A stretch of 64,000 bases of DNA. Origin: Ischnura elegans. Its lineage: Eukaryota > Arthropoda > Insecta > Odonata > Coenagrionidae. Shown here in pieces: positions 13,201-25,300 of this stretch (position 1 is the stretch's first letter; the number at the start of each line of letters is the position of its first letter). The position numbers were made by a program, and so were the translations under genes. The stretch covers positions 134,850,198-134,914,197 of the forward strand of contig NC_060246.1 of the NCBI RefSeq assembly GCF_921293095.1, written 5' to 3'. A model generated the notes under the pieces. It did not search any database. It was not told the DNA's origin and was given only the letters and a program-made list of their open reading frames with translations.

Positions 13201-14770
13201 CAATCGCAATATTATCTTTCCCAAATGCTTCGAGAGTCAGTGCTGTTGGACGGCTCATTAGACGGTTATGGGCTGACGGCATTCAAACTCATTTGCAAAT
13301 TGGGTTAAGGTCTTCGGAAATTTCCCAGTGGAATTCATTTCGAAACCAATCTGAATTCGAAGAATTTTGTTCCAAAGGGTTTTTTGGGAAATAGAAGCTT
13401 TAAACTTGAGTCAATAAAATTGAACCAACACGACGGCAGGGGTTTTGAGGTCACGAGAAAATTACTCGTATCCGAATAGCTCTGAGCCAAACTGGTGCAT
13501 CTGTGTAGCAAAATACTTTCCAGCCTTTTAATTCACAGTCATTAAAATAAAAAGCCATACTAGGTAAAATATGCCCTTCGACAGTAAGCATTTAATTTTT
13601 TCGTCATAAACCACAATATTTGCTTATTTTCTAGATTATTTCCACGCTTTAGTAACGCAATAATGCTATAAAATTATGTTTTGCTATTTAGCAATTTGTA
13701 AGAGCTGTAACAGGTCATTCTGAATATTTAAGGTCACATATCACCGCAATGGCATATCGAAGCAAACACAATTAAAAAGGTCAATAGAGTCAACTTCGAT
13801 GACGTAACTTTCAATAAAGGAAGCTTTAAGTGGATGTGTGCTAGGGAAAATTAAAACATAACCATGGTTGTCGGAAAATTAGGGTGAGTAAATGGCGAGG
13901 AAAAAATCCAGCATCAAAGAAAAAATTATTTTAATCTGCTTACTGATGCGTAAAAATTTCCTTTTTGTACCTTGGGAAACATGAAAAGAGCTTTTTTTCG
14001 TATTAATTAATTTATAATCCACCCTAGTCGATCTCCAAACATTTGTTTTTCGTCGATGTGAGGTACAAATTTATTGATACTGGATGTGTAAGTAAGCTAT
14101 TTAGCTCCATTTTAGCTTGAATGTAAAAATGGCTCTAGTTTCGGCCTGGTAAACAAATAAAAATCATTTATATTTTGTAAAATTAGAATTGGTGTATTGG
14201 CTACTTTTTGGTTCTTCTAAGGCTTAACTATGTATATTTATCTAACATTATTTTTCCATACTCGACGATTTTGTCTTACTATCCACAGTAAAAAATGAAA
14301 TAAGTGAGAGAAATGAGGCTTTGTAATTACTTCGTACTTGGTTACATCAGCATCAATTCTGATCAAATGGTTTATATCTCTCTTTAATCTGTTTGATTTT
14401 TATTAAATACAGTTTTAGTATCATTAAACACCGATTATCGAGCAAATTTTGGCGAAAATATATTACTATTGACTAATTTTGAGGAGAAATTCAAAAGAAG
14501 TATCCTTCACACCGACCAGGAAGAACTAAAACTCTCTTGCATAAATTTTAGCATTCTAAATTCTTCTCGCGTTATAGCCTTATTATAAGCTATACATTGA
14601 GTTTGAATTATCGCTGTTCATATCGATTAGCAACAGAAAAACATGCAGCTACATTAATTTGTATGGATGGATTGAATGCGAATTCACGTGTTATTCACTA
14701 CCAAAATCATGTAGACCGATTTCCAAAATATAATTAAAACCTACAGATATAGCAATCAGCAGCAATAGCG
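13201..14770. other. AT-rich noncoding DNA, nothing recognised
   Basis: No reading frame, RNA or repeat was recognised. The last part (about 14760-14810) may be a degenerate partial unit of the tandem repeat that follows. Confidence 0.4.
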
Positions 14771-14810
14771 TGTTTTAATTTGATTCTAAGTTTTTTCGTC
14801 GATTATATTT

Positions 14811-15122
14811 AGCTCTATTAGCTCGGTTTTAATCCCTTTCCATTATACTGAATTGTTCCTGATATTAATCTCATTGAAAGATTTGTTTTTCTTGTATTCC
14901 ATTTAGACATGGTTCTGTAACTCTATCAGCTCTTTTTTTTATCCCTTCCGTACTACCGAAATGATCCGAATATTAATTTCATTGAATGAATCGTTTATCT
15001 TGTACTCTCTTTAGATATGGTCCGGTAGCTCTGCGATTGTTAGCCCTGTTTTATCCCTTACATACTACCGAAAGGTTCCAAATATTACTTTAATTGAAAG
15101 ACGAGTTTTTCCTGGTTCTCCA
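14811..15122 (+). repeat. Three tandem copies of a 108-bp unit
   Basis: Units begin near 14811, 14919 and 15027. Each has the same order of blocks: a CTCTAT/CTCTGC start, a TTTATCCCTT-like block, TACTACCGAAA (or TATACTGAATT), AATATTAAT(C/T)TCATTGAA, TCTTGTA-T/CTC and TTTAGA(C/T)ATGGT(T/C). Divergence between units is substantial, so the array is old. It looks like a small satellite or the internal repeats of a mobile element. It stops abruptly at the GC-rich island beginning at about 15125. Confidence 0.75.
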
Positions 15123-15124
15123 GC

Positions 15125-15485
15125 GAAGCCAATGGTGACAATTCCTAGCTGTCGGTTGGCGTGGGAAATAGGCAGGCAGCCCGAGGCAGGCAGTCGGGCG
15201 AATAAAGTGTCGGGGACAGTCTCCGCCGCGCCGCGTCTATTGAAAGTGACTGAGCATTTCTCTGCTTTATCGGGCCGCCTCTCATTTACTCCCGCACGCC
15301 CCAAGCCACGAGCGGAAAAAGTGGGAGAAAATGCGACCGCTCCTGGGCACCATTTTTCCTCGTTGCTATTTTTTCCCTCAACGTCACCCTCTCACGATGG
15401 CTTATTCTTTACTTTGAGATCAAAGGGAAATTTCCTTTCACCCCCTTCTATCCCCTCCTCTACTATCCCCTCCGTCGAGTTGTAG
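15125..15485. other. GC-rich island
   Basis: This is a composition shift to GC-rich, CpG-containing sequence directly after the tandem array. A 117-codon plus-strand frame (15132-15485) and a 79-codon minus frame overlap, neither with recognisable motifs. It may be an exon or regulatory island, but the sequence alone does not decide. Confidence 0.3.
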
Positions 15486-16606
15486 GAAAGATGGCCAAGA
15501 AAATATTACGCGGTTATTTTTTCTCTGATTACTAAAATTCTTGAGGTGATATGCTTCAAATACCCACGCATGAGGAATTGTCATATGGATTTTTGAACAC
15601 GTTTATTCCTCAATTCTAACATGCAGTAAAAATACCTAAAAAAACTATTTAACATTTTACACAAAAAAGGATACGTAAATATGAGCTGACTGTATCAGTT
15701 AATTCTAGGCCTTTTCACGATAGTAATTACATAAACCCTTTCTAACTCACAGCTTCTCCTGGGACAAATTAAATTTCAAGACCTGTCATTTTAAAATGCG
15801 AAAATTTTCTACTCAATTATAATTATTGTTGCAGCTACATATTTCGCCATTAAAATTTATAGAAAAAAAGAATACGTAATTTAAATCTTTCTATAATATA
15901 GCTTAAAATGTATAAATCTTTGATGTTACTCAGTAGCAACATTGGATTAGAAAGGGTTGAAAAAGAGACATAATTCTCTGACCACTGTTGCCACGGGAGG
16001 ATGCCCAAAATAGATTGGAAAGATAAAAGAAGGAACAAAGAATGTTTTGGAGAAAATGACGAAAAAGTTTTAAGTATGGAGATTCACAAAGAACAGGAGG
16101 ACAAGGTTCTTAAAGCACATTCCAATAGTAAGAGGCAATAGGAAATCTAGCGGAAATTGCATGAGAAGGCATGAGAGAAACAAACATACCTAGAGTAGAA
16201 TGCCTCGGCTTGATTTAAGAAGCGGCTCGTAACTGTCTTCTACGAATTATTACAGCTGAACGTAACTGACAAGAGCCGTCTATAAAACTGATACAGACTT
16301 ATCCCACGGGTTGATTAGCTAAGAATAAATATATCACTGAATATCTTCGCGCATTTTCCTATTTTTGCTCTACAACATAATGAACATGAACTACAAAAAA
16401 TTAAAATATAAACAAAGTAATCGTAAACGATTTTAAATGTATATTTTTAGGTAATGTTACTTTATAAATCATTTTTGATTGATACCTCGTCTAAAACGTA
16501 CCCATAGTATATTAATACGCTGATTACTTTGCCATCACCATTTATGCATCATTTACCTACGTCACAACTTGCATAGGCAGAAATGTACAGAAAATCATTG
16601 TAAGAC
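15486..16606. other. AT-rich noncoding DNA, nothing recognised
   Basis: No coding, RNA or element signal was recognised up to the target duplication of the Penelope-like element. Confidence 0.4.
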
Positions 16607-16618
16607 ATCCGGAATAAT
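16607..16618 (+). repeat. Target-site duplication, left copy
   Basis: ATCCGGAATAAT is repeated exactly at 17649-17660. The terminal arm of the Penelope-like element begins at the next base. A 12-bp exact match at these two positions is most simply explained as the duplication made on insertion. Confidence 0.75.
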
Positions 16619-16765
16619 GTTGAAGTTGTTTCAGGTTTCCCACCGAATGAGGTTCTCCATCTCTGCCGACGTTTCGATGGTCGTATCATCCATTGTCATC
16701 AGGGCTTGTCTTCGAGTTAAGTGATCCGACTTATATAGTATGGGCTCATGGTCAGGTGACTTGTG
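16619..16765 (-). repeat. Penelope terminal repeat (3' copy) with hammerhead-like core
   Basis: It is the reverse complement of 17469-17615 with about nine mismatches in 147. On the minus strand it has CTGATGA (16702-16696), a stem formed by ATGG and CCAT around a short loop, then GAAAC (16675-16671). That is the hammerhead CUGAUGA, stem II, GAAA order. A clear stem III and cleavage site are not visible, so it is called a ribozyme-like signature only. Confidence 0.8.
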
Positions 16766-16812
16766 ATTGGTCCGCCTTTTCCCGCCTTTTTTCCCGGGCC
16801 TCACTGATGTAT

Positions 16813-17468
16813 TTAAGCACCGGTTTCCAGGGGTTTGCTAAGGGCGTAACCAGCATCACGATTCATGGTGTTAGTCGCCCTTCGAATGTCAATTGCTTCC
16901 TTAGTCAGCCTTTCCCAGAATCTGTCTACACGGCACAGGACCTCCATTTTCTCCCAGCGAATGGCATGGTCGCGTGATATGCTGTGCCCAGCCACGGCGG
17001 ATTTTTCCGGTTGGCCAAGCCTGAAATGCCCATGGTGTTCTTTCATCCTGGTAGCGATAGTCCGTCCTCTCTCACCGACATATACTTGGCCGCATTCACA
17101 TGGAATCTGGTAAACCCCTGGTGTCATAAGACCGCACGGATCCTTGGTCGTCACGAGTTGGTTTCTAAGTTTTGCAGGTGGGCGAAAATATGTTATGCCT
17201 CTTGAGTATTCCAGCTATTTTGCATGAAACGGTCGAGACGAAAGGTGGGCCAGCAAATGCTATTGGTTTTTCTCCTTCTTCTTCGGTGGCGATGCTGTGG
17301 TTGGTGAAGGCCCTTTTCAGGGCCTTGGAAATGTCTCTTTGGTTGCGGCCATTCTGCCGCAAGGTCTTCTTCAGATGAAGTAAGTCCTTGGGGAGACTCT
17401 CCAAGTCATAAATTGTTTTTTCCTGATGGATTAAGGTGGACAAGACCATCATCCTTCCCAAAGGGCAG
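16813..17468 (-). pseudogene. Penelope-like ORF C-terminus: RT-endonuclease linker and GIY-YIG nuclease
   Basis: The first part, read from 17468 to about 17168, is a linker rich in charged residues with the typical RQNG...RDI stretch. It ends at a TAG after SPTCKT. The frame resumes by a one-base shift as KLRNQLVTTKDP and continues to 16813. In the downstream 113-residue piece (numbered from its ATG at 17154), G13-V14-Y15 and Y25-V26-G27 are the two halves of the GIY-YIG motif. R31 and H40 follow, then E86 in the TKEAIDI helix, and N98-R99-D100 near the end; all are features of Penelope endonucleases. The nuclease nicks DNA to start target-primed reverse transcription. The frameshift and missing RT make this a broken copy. 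Confidence 0.88.
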
Positions 17469-17615
17469 CACAAGTCGCCTGACCATGAGCCCATACTATA
17501 TAAGTCGGATTACTCAATTCGAAGACAAGCCCTGATGGCAATGGATGACACGACCATCGAAACGTCGGCAGAGATGGAGAACCTCATCCGGTGGGAAACC
17601 CGAAAAAACTTCAAC
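17469..17615 (+). repeat. Penelope terminal repeat, inverted 5' copy
   Basis: This is the inverted partner of 16619-16765 at about 94% identity. It carries the same hammerhead-like CTGATGG/GAAAC core, here on the plus strand, with its box already altered (CTGATGG). It abuts the coding remnant directly. Confidence 0.8.
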
Positions 17616-17648
17616 ATCATCATACGCAGGGAAAACCTCAAATCTTTA

Positions 17649-17660
17649 ATCCGGAATAAT
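17649..17660 (+). repeat. Target-site duplication, right copy
   Basis: An exact copy of 16607-16618, separated from the inverted arm by a 33-bp tail. Confidence 0.75.
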
Positions 17661-18104
17661 ATTAGTACATTCGTCAAACTTGGGTAAATTCGGTAATTGT
17701 ATTCATAAAGCTAAGAAGTTTCTATGATTATTATGCGCATTGCTTTAAAAGATAATGTACCGAAATATACACGAGCCCGACTAAATTGAGCTCTCATCAT
17801 AAAAATTCTATTATTCTAGGGTATTTTAATGTTAGCATGGCAACAAAATATTTTTCTACGATCCACGTATTTTATGATCATCCGACCCAGATAATTATGT
17901 CATTACTATCACGTTACAGTTAAGAACAGTTTAATAAATCTTTGGAGCATAAAAAATACCTTTTTGTGACTGTGTCACTTGGAAAACGTTTTTAAAAACA
18001 TTAAGTCTCTCACTTCTATTTGGCTAGAGATTCGTAATAGGACACCTTCCTGGACGCCTTCGGAATAAATGCAATTGCTTCCGTCACTGCCGCTGCTACA
18101 CCCA
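17661..18104. other. AT-rich noncoding DNA, nothing recognised
   Basis: No signal was recognised. Confidence 0.4.
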
Positions 18105-18485
18105 TGCTCTGTTAAAAGCGTTAGTGGCGAGTGAGCACGGGAGGATTCGCTCGGATCCCCAGGGGCGGAAAAGTTAAAGTGCGGGAGAGCGAGGGGTATC
18201 GATCGGCGCTCAGCTGGGCCACGAGTTACGTAAGAGCGACGAAGCGGGGACGCTCGAGTCCAAAGCACACACAGCGAGAAGCCGAGGGGAAGAGCTATAT
18301 CGGCTTAGGATGCAGTCCGTCCTTCGAGTTCTTTTCGGGGCTACGGGGAAGAAGGTGGTAGTAAAGTTGAAAGTATGGCATGATATTTGGATGAGCGACC
18401 GACAGCTGAGGTCATTTTTGCCGTGAGAAAAGGGTGGAGAGAAACCCGGTGAGGGGACCTTAGCTTAACGGACGGAGGAGTGCTG
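18105..18485. other. GC-rich island
   Basis: This is GC- and CpG-rich with overlapping short frames on both strands and no motif. It contains CAGGGGCGGAAA near 18162, resembling the terminal sequence of the hAT-like elements elsewhere in the window. No matching second end was found nearby, so no element is called. Confidence 0.3.
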
Positions 18486-21060
18486 TGCTCGAAGAGCAAA
18501 ATATAAGATGAGATAGGAAGATAAATATTCAATCATATTAGGCTTGACTTCGTAAAAGCATCTTACATCGATGATGCTATTTTTTATCTTTTCCACAATA
18601 ATTACATTTGGTCCCATTACTATTTTCATCGGATAGATGTACCTTTAAGGCTGACATAAATTAATGAAAATTACGTAATCAATATTGTACCCACAAATGC
18701 ACGGTATAGTCAAAATAATTAAGTTACCGATGACAATTTATGACAAGCTACAGAATAACTTCAGTAGGAGCCATAAAAAGGATTCTTTTTAGTTTTTTAG
18801 CGTAAAGAATGATTGGAAAATAATAAATATTTCATACTCTGGAATCTGGGGGAGATACACCGGACGATTCAATGGATTGGCAAGGGAGAAATGAAGATAT
18901 ATTTAAAAGAAAAGAAGGATAAAATACCTACGAGACAGAAAGGACACTATGGATATAACCGAGGAGGAACTTAAGGCGTTCACTAAAGAAGACCAAGAGA
19001 TGAGAACTTGAGACAGTACGGGAACTGGAGTTAGGGAAGAATTATAATTGGAAGCATAGGAACTGGAATAGAACTGAAAAACTGAAACTGGAGAAATTTA
19101 TAGCTGCAGAATGCCTTAGTCTTACGGATGCAGCCTCAGGGATTTAACGATATATTACGACTTCTGTCTTAAAATAAATTGGATTTGGAAGGATATGATG
19201 TAGCATCAAGGTGCATTGGGCAGAAGAAAAACTGTGATAATAATTTTAATTTCATTATTAATGAAACCAATATGAATTTACAATATAACTATAACTATAT
19301 AAAGAAACATTTTCTCGATATGGTCATTACAACAACACTCACTCACAAGTCCTCCCTGAGATTCGCCATGCAAGAACCTCGCTACTTTCCATTTGTGGGA
19401 CGGCTTGCTCGGAGGGACGGGGCCAACCAAGCACTAAGCCCAGTGGCTGCGAAAATTTCTCACACCAGTGTTCCTTTCTCAGACCTCCGGGCGGTATCAT
19501 GAGCGGAGGCTTTCACGGTAAAATCCCGTAAGTCCTAGGAGATCTCCGCGACATGCGACACTGTTTTCTATGCAATCGGTGCATGATATGACAGAGGACA
19601 TATGCAAAGCACTATTCCGGCTACTTCCATCCCATTTTGGGCTGCTTTAACAGTTTATATGTTTTTCTTCGCATGTACGTTTACTCTTTATCTTTTAATT
19701 TTGTTTCCCTCTATATCACCCTTTATCCTGTACCAGAACAAACATAATCCATGAAAGCATTTTCCTTTAGCAAATATTCTTAGGAATGAGGGTTAAAAAA
19801 ATTTTTGTTCTATAGGAGTAAATGTGAATTATACTACTTATTTGGTCATTATAGTCAAAGTCTAAACGATCATTAGCCTTCAAATTTACAATATCGCCTC
19901 TAATCTATAAGTCATGTACACTGTGTACGCCTGTAAATGAATTTTCCTGGCCTAAATATTTCGCTGGTGTGATTGGAGCGATTACAATATCGAACTAGAT
20001 TGCATATTCACTGACAAGAAAGACTGCATTGTGAGAAAAAAATAGTGTACTTACGAGGTTAGTAGACGTAAATACCGAAGGAAACAGTAGGTGAAGCAGG
20101 AAAATTAAGAACGTGATGGACAATAAAGATGAGGGCGGAAAATACGTCAGCACAGAGCCTTTGACTGAAAATAGATAGAAGGGGTGGAGAACCTGTGACA
20201 GGAGACCTGCCATCTGTAGGAAAAATATGGGAATAAATGAATATTGATGAAAAGTTGATAAGAACGCAAGGAAATCCCGATCTATTTCTCACCGCATCCA
20301 TCTGTGTTAGGGGCTGAGAGATTTATGGTCTCCATCCATGACACCATCCGAAAAAAGTGCTGAAGAGCGCACTTCGCAAAACTCTCCGTCCGATAGATCC
20401 GACGCGACGCTCGTTTCGCTACGTTCTTATTCCATCGCCTTCGACAAAGGCCGAATGAAGATTTCGTTCCAAAGCGTTTGCATTTTCTAGGTTTCCGCGT
20501 TTTCTTCCTCCACCACTATCGCTCTTGACCCCCATCCTCCTCACAGCAGTGATCTAGTTGAGCCCATTGCTCTAGCACATTTAACCGTAAAAGAAATTCT
20601 GGCATGATGCCGTTTTTCTACCAAGGGAGTCGGAGAATTGGTGCGCCTTCGCCCAAAAAAATCCATTTCGTCACGCCTGTAGGTTAGTAACGGCTTAATT
20701 TTTTTATGCTGAAACCTAAGCTCCTCGCTGAGCACACTTCACACCTATTTCTCAGCGTGCTGCGCTCTGCATTTTCATGCCCTTAAGGTACATTGACTGA
20801 GATTAAAAATATTTGCCACACCTGTTACATCCATTTCACAGCCTAAATCTCCGAGCTTTCAAATAAATGATTTCAAAATAATCTTATGCTGGAAATTTTT
20901 TGGAAAGAAATTTTGACACAAGAAAAATCATCGAGGAGGATCAAGCTGATACACGGGTAAAAGTCAAATCTATTTTATCCCTTATGAATGAATTGCAAAT
21001 CGTTTAGAGAAAATGAATACTTAGCAGTTAAATTTTACGTTCAGGTAATAAAATAAGATT
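18486..21060. other. Unassigned AT-rich DNA
   Basis: Nothing was recognised. GC-richer patches occur at about 19350-19560 and 20340-20560. A 107-codon frame at 19179-19502 has no motif. Confidence 0.4.
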
Positions 21061-21089
21061 GATCGTTATTGGAACGAAGAGCATGATTC

Positions 21090-21190
21090 AAGCAACATTG
21101 AAACACCGGGGTCCATGAGTTCACCGAAGTTAAGCAACGTTGGTCCTTGAATAACTTTGGATGGATGACTTCGACTATTCATAAAAAAAC
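21090..21190 (+). ncRNA. 5S rRNA-derived sequence (pseudogene or SINE head)
   Basis: The stretch follows 5S rRNA order: TTGAAACACCGG, then TCACCGAAGTTAAGCAACGT (21121-21140, the A-box part of the internal control region), then TTTGGATGGATGAC (21157-21170, matching the C-box part TTGGATGGGTGAC). The first and last parts of 5S are degraded or missing. It is followed by AT-rich sequence, then a non-5S stretch to about 21260. It could be a plain 5S pseudogene or the promoter head of a 5S-derived SINE; one copy cannot decide. Identity with 5S is clear by eye, but function as rRNA is very unlikely. Confidence 0.75.
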
Positions 21191-21260
21191 GCAGTGCTCC
21201 TGTACGCTGTCTACAAGTGGCAGGTAGGGTAAACGTGGAGCTGGTGGAATGGACCAATAA

Positions 21261-23278
21261 CAGTTTAATCTCCAGGACACCTTACGAACGCCAACCCAGA
21301 AATTAAATCTAATCTATAAAAACCAAACTGGTAATGATTAATAGGCATCAGAAACTGTTCAACTAAAAAACTGCTGCATGGGTAATTTTCATACGATGCA
21401 GACTTCAAATACCTTTCACAATTTACATACCTATGGAATAGGAATTAGAAATAATTCTGCGGAATATAACAATGTATTCCACCATTCATGCACTTATCTG
21501 CACAATATTTCCCACTATGATTGGTACCTGAACAAGGCGTGGATTTCATTCATTCTGTGAACGGGAGGGAGAATACAACAGATACGGGAGTTTAATGTAA
21601 AATCACTTTGCACCACTATGAGTGCCACTATGTAATTGCAGGCCGTATTTTCTAAGGGATCCAACAAAACTTTTAATTAGAAGCAAGATGCACATTAAGT
21701 TTCCTGCTTTGGCGGGTAAATTTTCTCATTCACTTTTTCTAATTATCAAAAAGTCTAGAAGGTCTGTTACTAACTACCTTACCCCAGTAACACTGGAATT
21801 GTGTTTGTATAAATTAAGAAAGAACTTTTAGCTACATTTAAAATTGATGGCAACAAAGCCATTCACGAAAGGAATGAGCGGACAGAATTCGTACATTATG
21901 GATAGCAAACGAAGGAAAATTAAATCTTAATCACATAAAAAAATAGCCATAGCATAGTCTAACAATGAAACTATCAATCTCATACTTTGACTTAATATGC
22001 TCTCCTCTTAATGCGAAAGAATGACCTCGAGAATTTCATATAACATTTTTTACCTGTATTTCCAATTGTATTTCAATAAACGATAAATTATCGATTTTTC
22101 GAATAGTCTCATTCACATTAATGTAGTAATATTAATTCGCATAATCTAAAAATCAAGCACCAACTGTATGGTTTGGGATCTTTTGAAGGGAGAGAGTATA
22201 TGATATAATCATAAAACGAAATACACGGTTGAGAAATGGGATCGATCCCTGTTCCACACTCGTACTTCTCCATGTTCATCAAAACAGTAAACCAAATGGA
22301 GCATTCTTACTGCTCTAAATTCGATGCAAGCGGATGCGATCAATTGACTCGACCACTCTAGGGGGAAATCAACGCCATTGGCCAGCCCTCCCAGGAAAAC
22401 CGGACAGGCAGCGGTAAATTCGCGGTGGATGTGTTCCATGAATTTCACAGGGCTCCTCTTGCTCGTACTTGGAAAGCTCTCTCCCTCCGTGGAACACTTA
22501 TCTGCTCAGCTTGGATTGTTTGCTTTTTTCTACCAACCCCACAGCAGTGCATATAAGGGTCCATCACTCCCTCACGTCTGGCCCTATTTTAATTTTTTCC
22601 GCGACTAATTACGCGATCAAAACGTACATTACCATCTTGAAAATTCCAATAAATTTAGAAAAGATTTTCTCTACCTCATATACAAAAAATTTAATTTTGA
22701 GAAAACCGAGATAAAATTTTCAACTTGGAGGTGGAGGGAAACATTGTTAAGGGTCTATTCTACATACCCTGAAATTTTCAAGATGATAACGTAAAGATTA
22801 AATCGAGTAATTCGTAGCGAAAAAAATGCTGGTGATGCTTACTAAGGATGAGGTTTTGGCAGTAACTGCTAAGCTCGCAAAAACTCATTCCAAAATTATG
22901 CTGTTAAAGGTGACACCTTTAGATAGGTACTCAAAACAAGTAAGGTTACATAAAAGAAATGAAATATTTACATAGTTCAAGCTTCTATTTGAGTCGAATG
23001 TAGCGCTTTTTCTATATAGCTAACGAACATGAAATTCAGTAACTTTACCCATTTTCTAATTGTTAAAAAATGTAAAAAATATTTATGAGATGCTAATTGA
23101 AGTAAAGATGCCCAATTGTAAAATCCTAACCTTGATTTAAGTTAAAAAAAAAATAACCTCTGAAACTGGTTTTTCGAATGATGCGGCATTCATTCATCGA
23201 TGGGGTGGAGAACCGCGGTTTTCCCGCCTGGGGCTGAGCTATGAGTGTAGTGAGTCAAGATTGAGAGCACTCTCAGCC
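21261..23278. other. Unassigned DNA
   Basis: No gene or element was recognised. A GC-richer patch lies at about 22350-22590. Just left of the transposon, CTGGGGCTGAG (near 23228) and CTCAGCCCAGG (near 23274) form a short inverted repeat. Confidence 0.35.
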
Positions 23279-23280
23279 CA

Positions 23281-25298
23281 GGGGCGGAATTCTGTACACC
23301 GTACCGACGATTGTCGCTGTCGGTAAGCCGGTCCTACCGATAAGTCTCGGTACGAGCGATTCAGGTGACACGTTTTACCGACGATTGTCGTTATCCCACC
23401 GACAGTTGTCGGTAAACCCGTCGGTACATACCGACGATTTCAAAACGCTCGGTAGGACCTACCGACAAATTTTTAGCAACATGGCGGACTTTTTTTTACA
23501 CTTTTCGGCCTAAGCTGACGATTTTAAATCATAATCTACGACGCTAGATCCGTGGAAGTGCTCTAATTGTATGTTATTTATAATAAAAATGATTGATTAA
23601 ACACTTGAAACGTAAAATTTACATAGTGGGAGCAGTATTTAACTTTGCCAATGTTACACGTATATTACATTATCCGTTCCAATAGCGTAAGGTATTTTAC
23701 ATTATAAATATTCCGTAATTTTAAGTATGTAACGTATTGCTTTGCTTTTAAATTACTCCCTACAAGACACGATAGGTATCTATTGTTGATTCGTAAAGTT
23801 TGGATCCGAAATTAATTTATACTTTCAATAAAAACGAATGCCTATTGATGCACTTCCAATGATATATATTCGTGGACATTTCGTTCACTTTTATATTAAC
23901 TTCAATACCCAATGTGAGCGTCTGAGAATGGGGTTTATAATGAAAATAACTCTCCTACCTTCGTAAGTACTCTTGAGAGCATCAGACAGCAACGACGAAA
24001 TAGAAAAAGCATATTGCTACTATATTTTATAAGAATATAAATGGCATCACTTAACTCCTAGCACTCTTTGACGTCGTTACTGGTGCACAAAACTTCCAGT
24101 AAAATTAATGCTGAATTTACTTCACCATACTAACCAAACACCGTACGGGACTTCAAGATAGATTTTCATTATTACTATAAGAGCACTGAGTAGGTACGTA
24201 CCGTGTATTCCATCGGTAGAAAGGGGCAAATAAAAAGAATGATTGCACGAAACAAGGAAACATTTAATGAATTATTCATCATAAAACAACAAAAATTTAA
24301 TTTCAACACGAGAAAACCTTCATACTTCCAACGGTATATCACAAATTAACACTGATCAAGCATATTTAGTCAAAGTCATATCAACGCAAAGTTTGAAATA
24401 ACACACAAATGGTATCAAAATGCAAAAGTTAACACTTCCAAATAGATAGCGTAAAGTATGTCACTCAAGTTCACAATCACAACACTTGACGCGATGATAC
24501 TGATGATACCTTCCGTGACATCCGCGGAATCTCGGTGTTTTTCTCAACGAATGTATTTTAAATAGCCCAAAATGTGAATTCAAGCGACAAAAATGTTTTC
24601 TAATTAAATAATTACCCTTGTGGAAGTATCGGACTTACGGCGAACAATGAGGCAAACGATGTAAACAAGCCGTGGCTCAAGGTGAAGGTACTGGGATTGT
24701 TACAATACTAATAAAAATAATTTCGTCACTGCTAATCCCAAGAATACAATTATAATAAGCGTAGGTGAACAATTATGTAGCAGACAAAGTCCTCTTCAAG
24801 ACAATTATACTTGAAAATTCCAATACATTGAGCACCTAATGTTGCCGGTGTTCTTCTATCAACGACCGTTGAATCCTTGAATATAAAGGCTTTTTTACTT
24901 AAGCTAGAAAAAATCCGATGGTAAATACAGCAAAATCTCGGACAACAAGCCACATCGCACCAACAGTAGTAAGAAATTATGTTCGCAGAGTGATTAAACA
25001 TCGTAAATATTTCACAAAGCAGTGATCAACTCTTTTTAACTTCTTCGCGGGCTGACGAATAACAGATGGCATTTTCGGAGCCTCATTTGTTTAATGCAAA
25101 CAAAGGAGAAATATGATTAGTCGAGGCGCCTAGCCTCGCGTGCGGGTGCCACTTTCGTACCGACAATTTTGTTCGCATTACGTCACGAATTTGTCGGTAG
25201 CGGGGTTTTGTGAATCACATTTCTATCGGTGCGACCGACGATCGTCGGTAGCTACCGACACCGACGATCGTCGGTATCCGTGTACAGAATTCCGCCCC
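23281..25298. mobile_element. Non-autonomous DNA transposon with palindrome-rich ends
   Basis: The ends are inverted copies: 19 bp GGGGCGGAATTCTGTACAC match exactly, and similarity continues imperfectly through TACCGACGAT(T/C)GTCG. Each end holds several copies of the self-complementary motif ACCGACGATCGTCGGT and half copies (23300-23470 and 25150-25276). The interior is AT-rich with no transposase frame; the longest is 83 codons without motif. If CA/AG is included, the termini (CAGGGGCGG...) resemble hAT ends. No 8-bp target duplication is visible, so the superfamily is left open. Confidence 0.8.
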
Positions 25299-25300
25299 AG

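Larger units (their letters stand above)
16619..17648 (-). mobile_element. 5'-truncated Penelope-like element with inverted terminal arms
   Basis: Coding orientation is minus. It consists of a 147-bp terminal repeat (16619-16765), the C-terminal part of the element's ORF (RT-to-endonuclease linker plus GIY-YIG domain), an inverted second copy of the terminal repeat (17469-17615), and a 33-bp tail (17616-17648). All is bounded by a 12-bp target duplication. Penelope-like elements encode an RT followed by a GIY-YIG endonuclease and often carry LTR-like repeats in inverted as well as direct orientation. The RT core itself is absent, so this copy cannot move by itself. Confidence 0.9.

Noticed and set aside
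16693..17205. Several plus-strand frames of 70-94 codons inside the Penelope element
   Set aside because: They are antisense to the GIY-YIG reading frame and have no motifs of their own.
18159..18172. CAGGGGCGGAAA, resembling a hAT-like terminus
   Set aside because: No inverted partner or target duplication was found nearby.
21090..21190. Functional 5S rRNA gene
   Set aside because: Ends are missing and many positions differ from the conserved 5S sequence.
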